Positions 63,949 to 64,000 of a DNA stretch of 64,000 nt are shown piece by piece. The stretch's first letter is position 1. Each line of letters starts with the position of its first letter. The stretch lies in the NCBI GenBank assembly GCA_013398955.1, contig VWPU01004201.1:88594-152593 (forward strand), read 5' to 3'. The notes under the pieces were generated by a model. It was not told the DNA's origin and made no database searches. It saw only the letters and a list, made by a program, of their open reading frames with translations. The DNA comes from Callaeas wilsoni (taxonomy: Eukaryota; Chordata; Aves; Passeriformes; Callaeidae). A program made the position numbers and the translations under genes.

Positions 63949-63963
63949 CTACTGCCGGGCCAT
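63949..63963 (-). promoter_or_regulatory. Four-codon upstream ORF, possibly in COLEC12 leader
   Basis: On the minus strand ATG GCC CGG CAG TAG forms a four-codon upstream frame, in phase with the COLEC12 start codon 99 bases downstream. The ATG has G at -3 (GGC ATG G) and G at +4, a good context and stronger than that of the start-stop element. Whether it is transcribed depends on a transcription start that I cannot locate. Confidence 0.45.
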
Positions 63964-64000
63964 GCCCCCGCCGCGGGCCCTGCTGCGCAGCCCCGGCCGC

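Larger units (their letters stand above)
63411..64000. promoter_or_regulatory. CpG island covering COLEC12 exon 1 and start of intron 1
   Basis: GC content rises sharply to the right of about 63411 and CG dinucleotides become frequent, in contrast to the AT-rich, CpG-poor intron to the left. The island contains exon 1 and about 450 bp of intron 1 and continues to the right edge. It is the natural promoter candidate for COLEC12. A CACGTG E-box lies at 63814-63819 and a GCG triplet run at 63459-63472. The long open frames on the minus strand here reflect high GC and tandem repeats, not coding. Confidence 0.9.
63865..64000 (-). other. COLEC12: COLEC12 5' UTR / core promoter region (boundary unknown)
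   Basis: This is GC-rich, CpG-dense sequence directly upstream of the COLEC12 start codon. It contains GC-box-like GGGCGG/CCGCCC runs and a TGCGCAG core near 63984-63990 that resembles half an NRF1 site. No TATA box is visible, which fits a CpG-island promoter. Some of it must be 5' UTR, but the transcription start cannot be placed and the promoter may continue past the window edge. Two short upstream open frames are annotated separately. Confidence 0.7.

Overview
The window is vertebrate nuclear DNA, almost certainly from a bird and probably a songbird (passerine). Four independent 3' ends of CR1 LINE retrotransposons are present. There is also a solo endogenous-retrovirus LTR of the TGTGCTGG...CA kind common in songbird genomes, and inside it a tRNA-Ile-derived SINE whose tail resembles CR1, the structure described for TguSINE1 in zebra finch. 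There is no bacterial, plasmid, phage or CRISPR content. Open frames are short and scattered, as expected in intronic DNA.

The only gene I can support is the 5' part of COLEC12 (collectin-12, also called CL-P1 or SRCL), transcribed on the minus strand from right to left. Exon 1 (coding part 63858-63864) lies in a CpG island at the right edge and supplies only the start codon, one lysine and the first base of the next codon. Exon 2 (52224-52274, 51 nt) supplies the acidic N-terminal cytoplasmic tail and the YKRF internalisation motif. Both introns interrupt after the first base of a codon and have good GT/AG borders. Joined, the two exons encode 19 complete residues plus the first base of a glycine codon, matching the start of vertebrate COLEC12. 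Exon 3 (end of the tail plus membrane span) was not found, so intron 2 is at least 52.2 kb and runs off the left edge; intron 1 is 11,583 bp.

Layout by region: 1-52223 is intron 2. It holds an ancient CR1 relic (about 8.66-8.82 kb), a younger CR1 tail (22.95-23.12 kb), the LTR with nested SINE (28.27-29.01 kb), a longer internally deleted CR1 copy (33.97-35.03 kb), microsatellites and several GC-rich or motif-dense patches. 52275-63857 is intron 1, with a CR1 tail just upstream of exon 2 (52.77-53.19 kb), an inverted repeat carrying SOX-like half-sites, and a possible cassette exon near 60.7-61.0 kb. Beside exon 1 lie G-quadruplex-prone and 13-bp minisatellite DNA. 63411-64000 is the CpG-island promoter/first-exon region, with two tiny upstream open frames before the COLEC12 start.

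I did not find a previously undescribed biological system. The observations most worth checking are the frame-neutral exon 2 whose skipping would delete the endocytosis signal, the start-stop upstream ORF, the possible poison exon in intron 1, and the SINE and its likely LINE partner with matching tails in the same gene.
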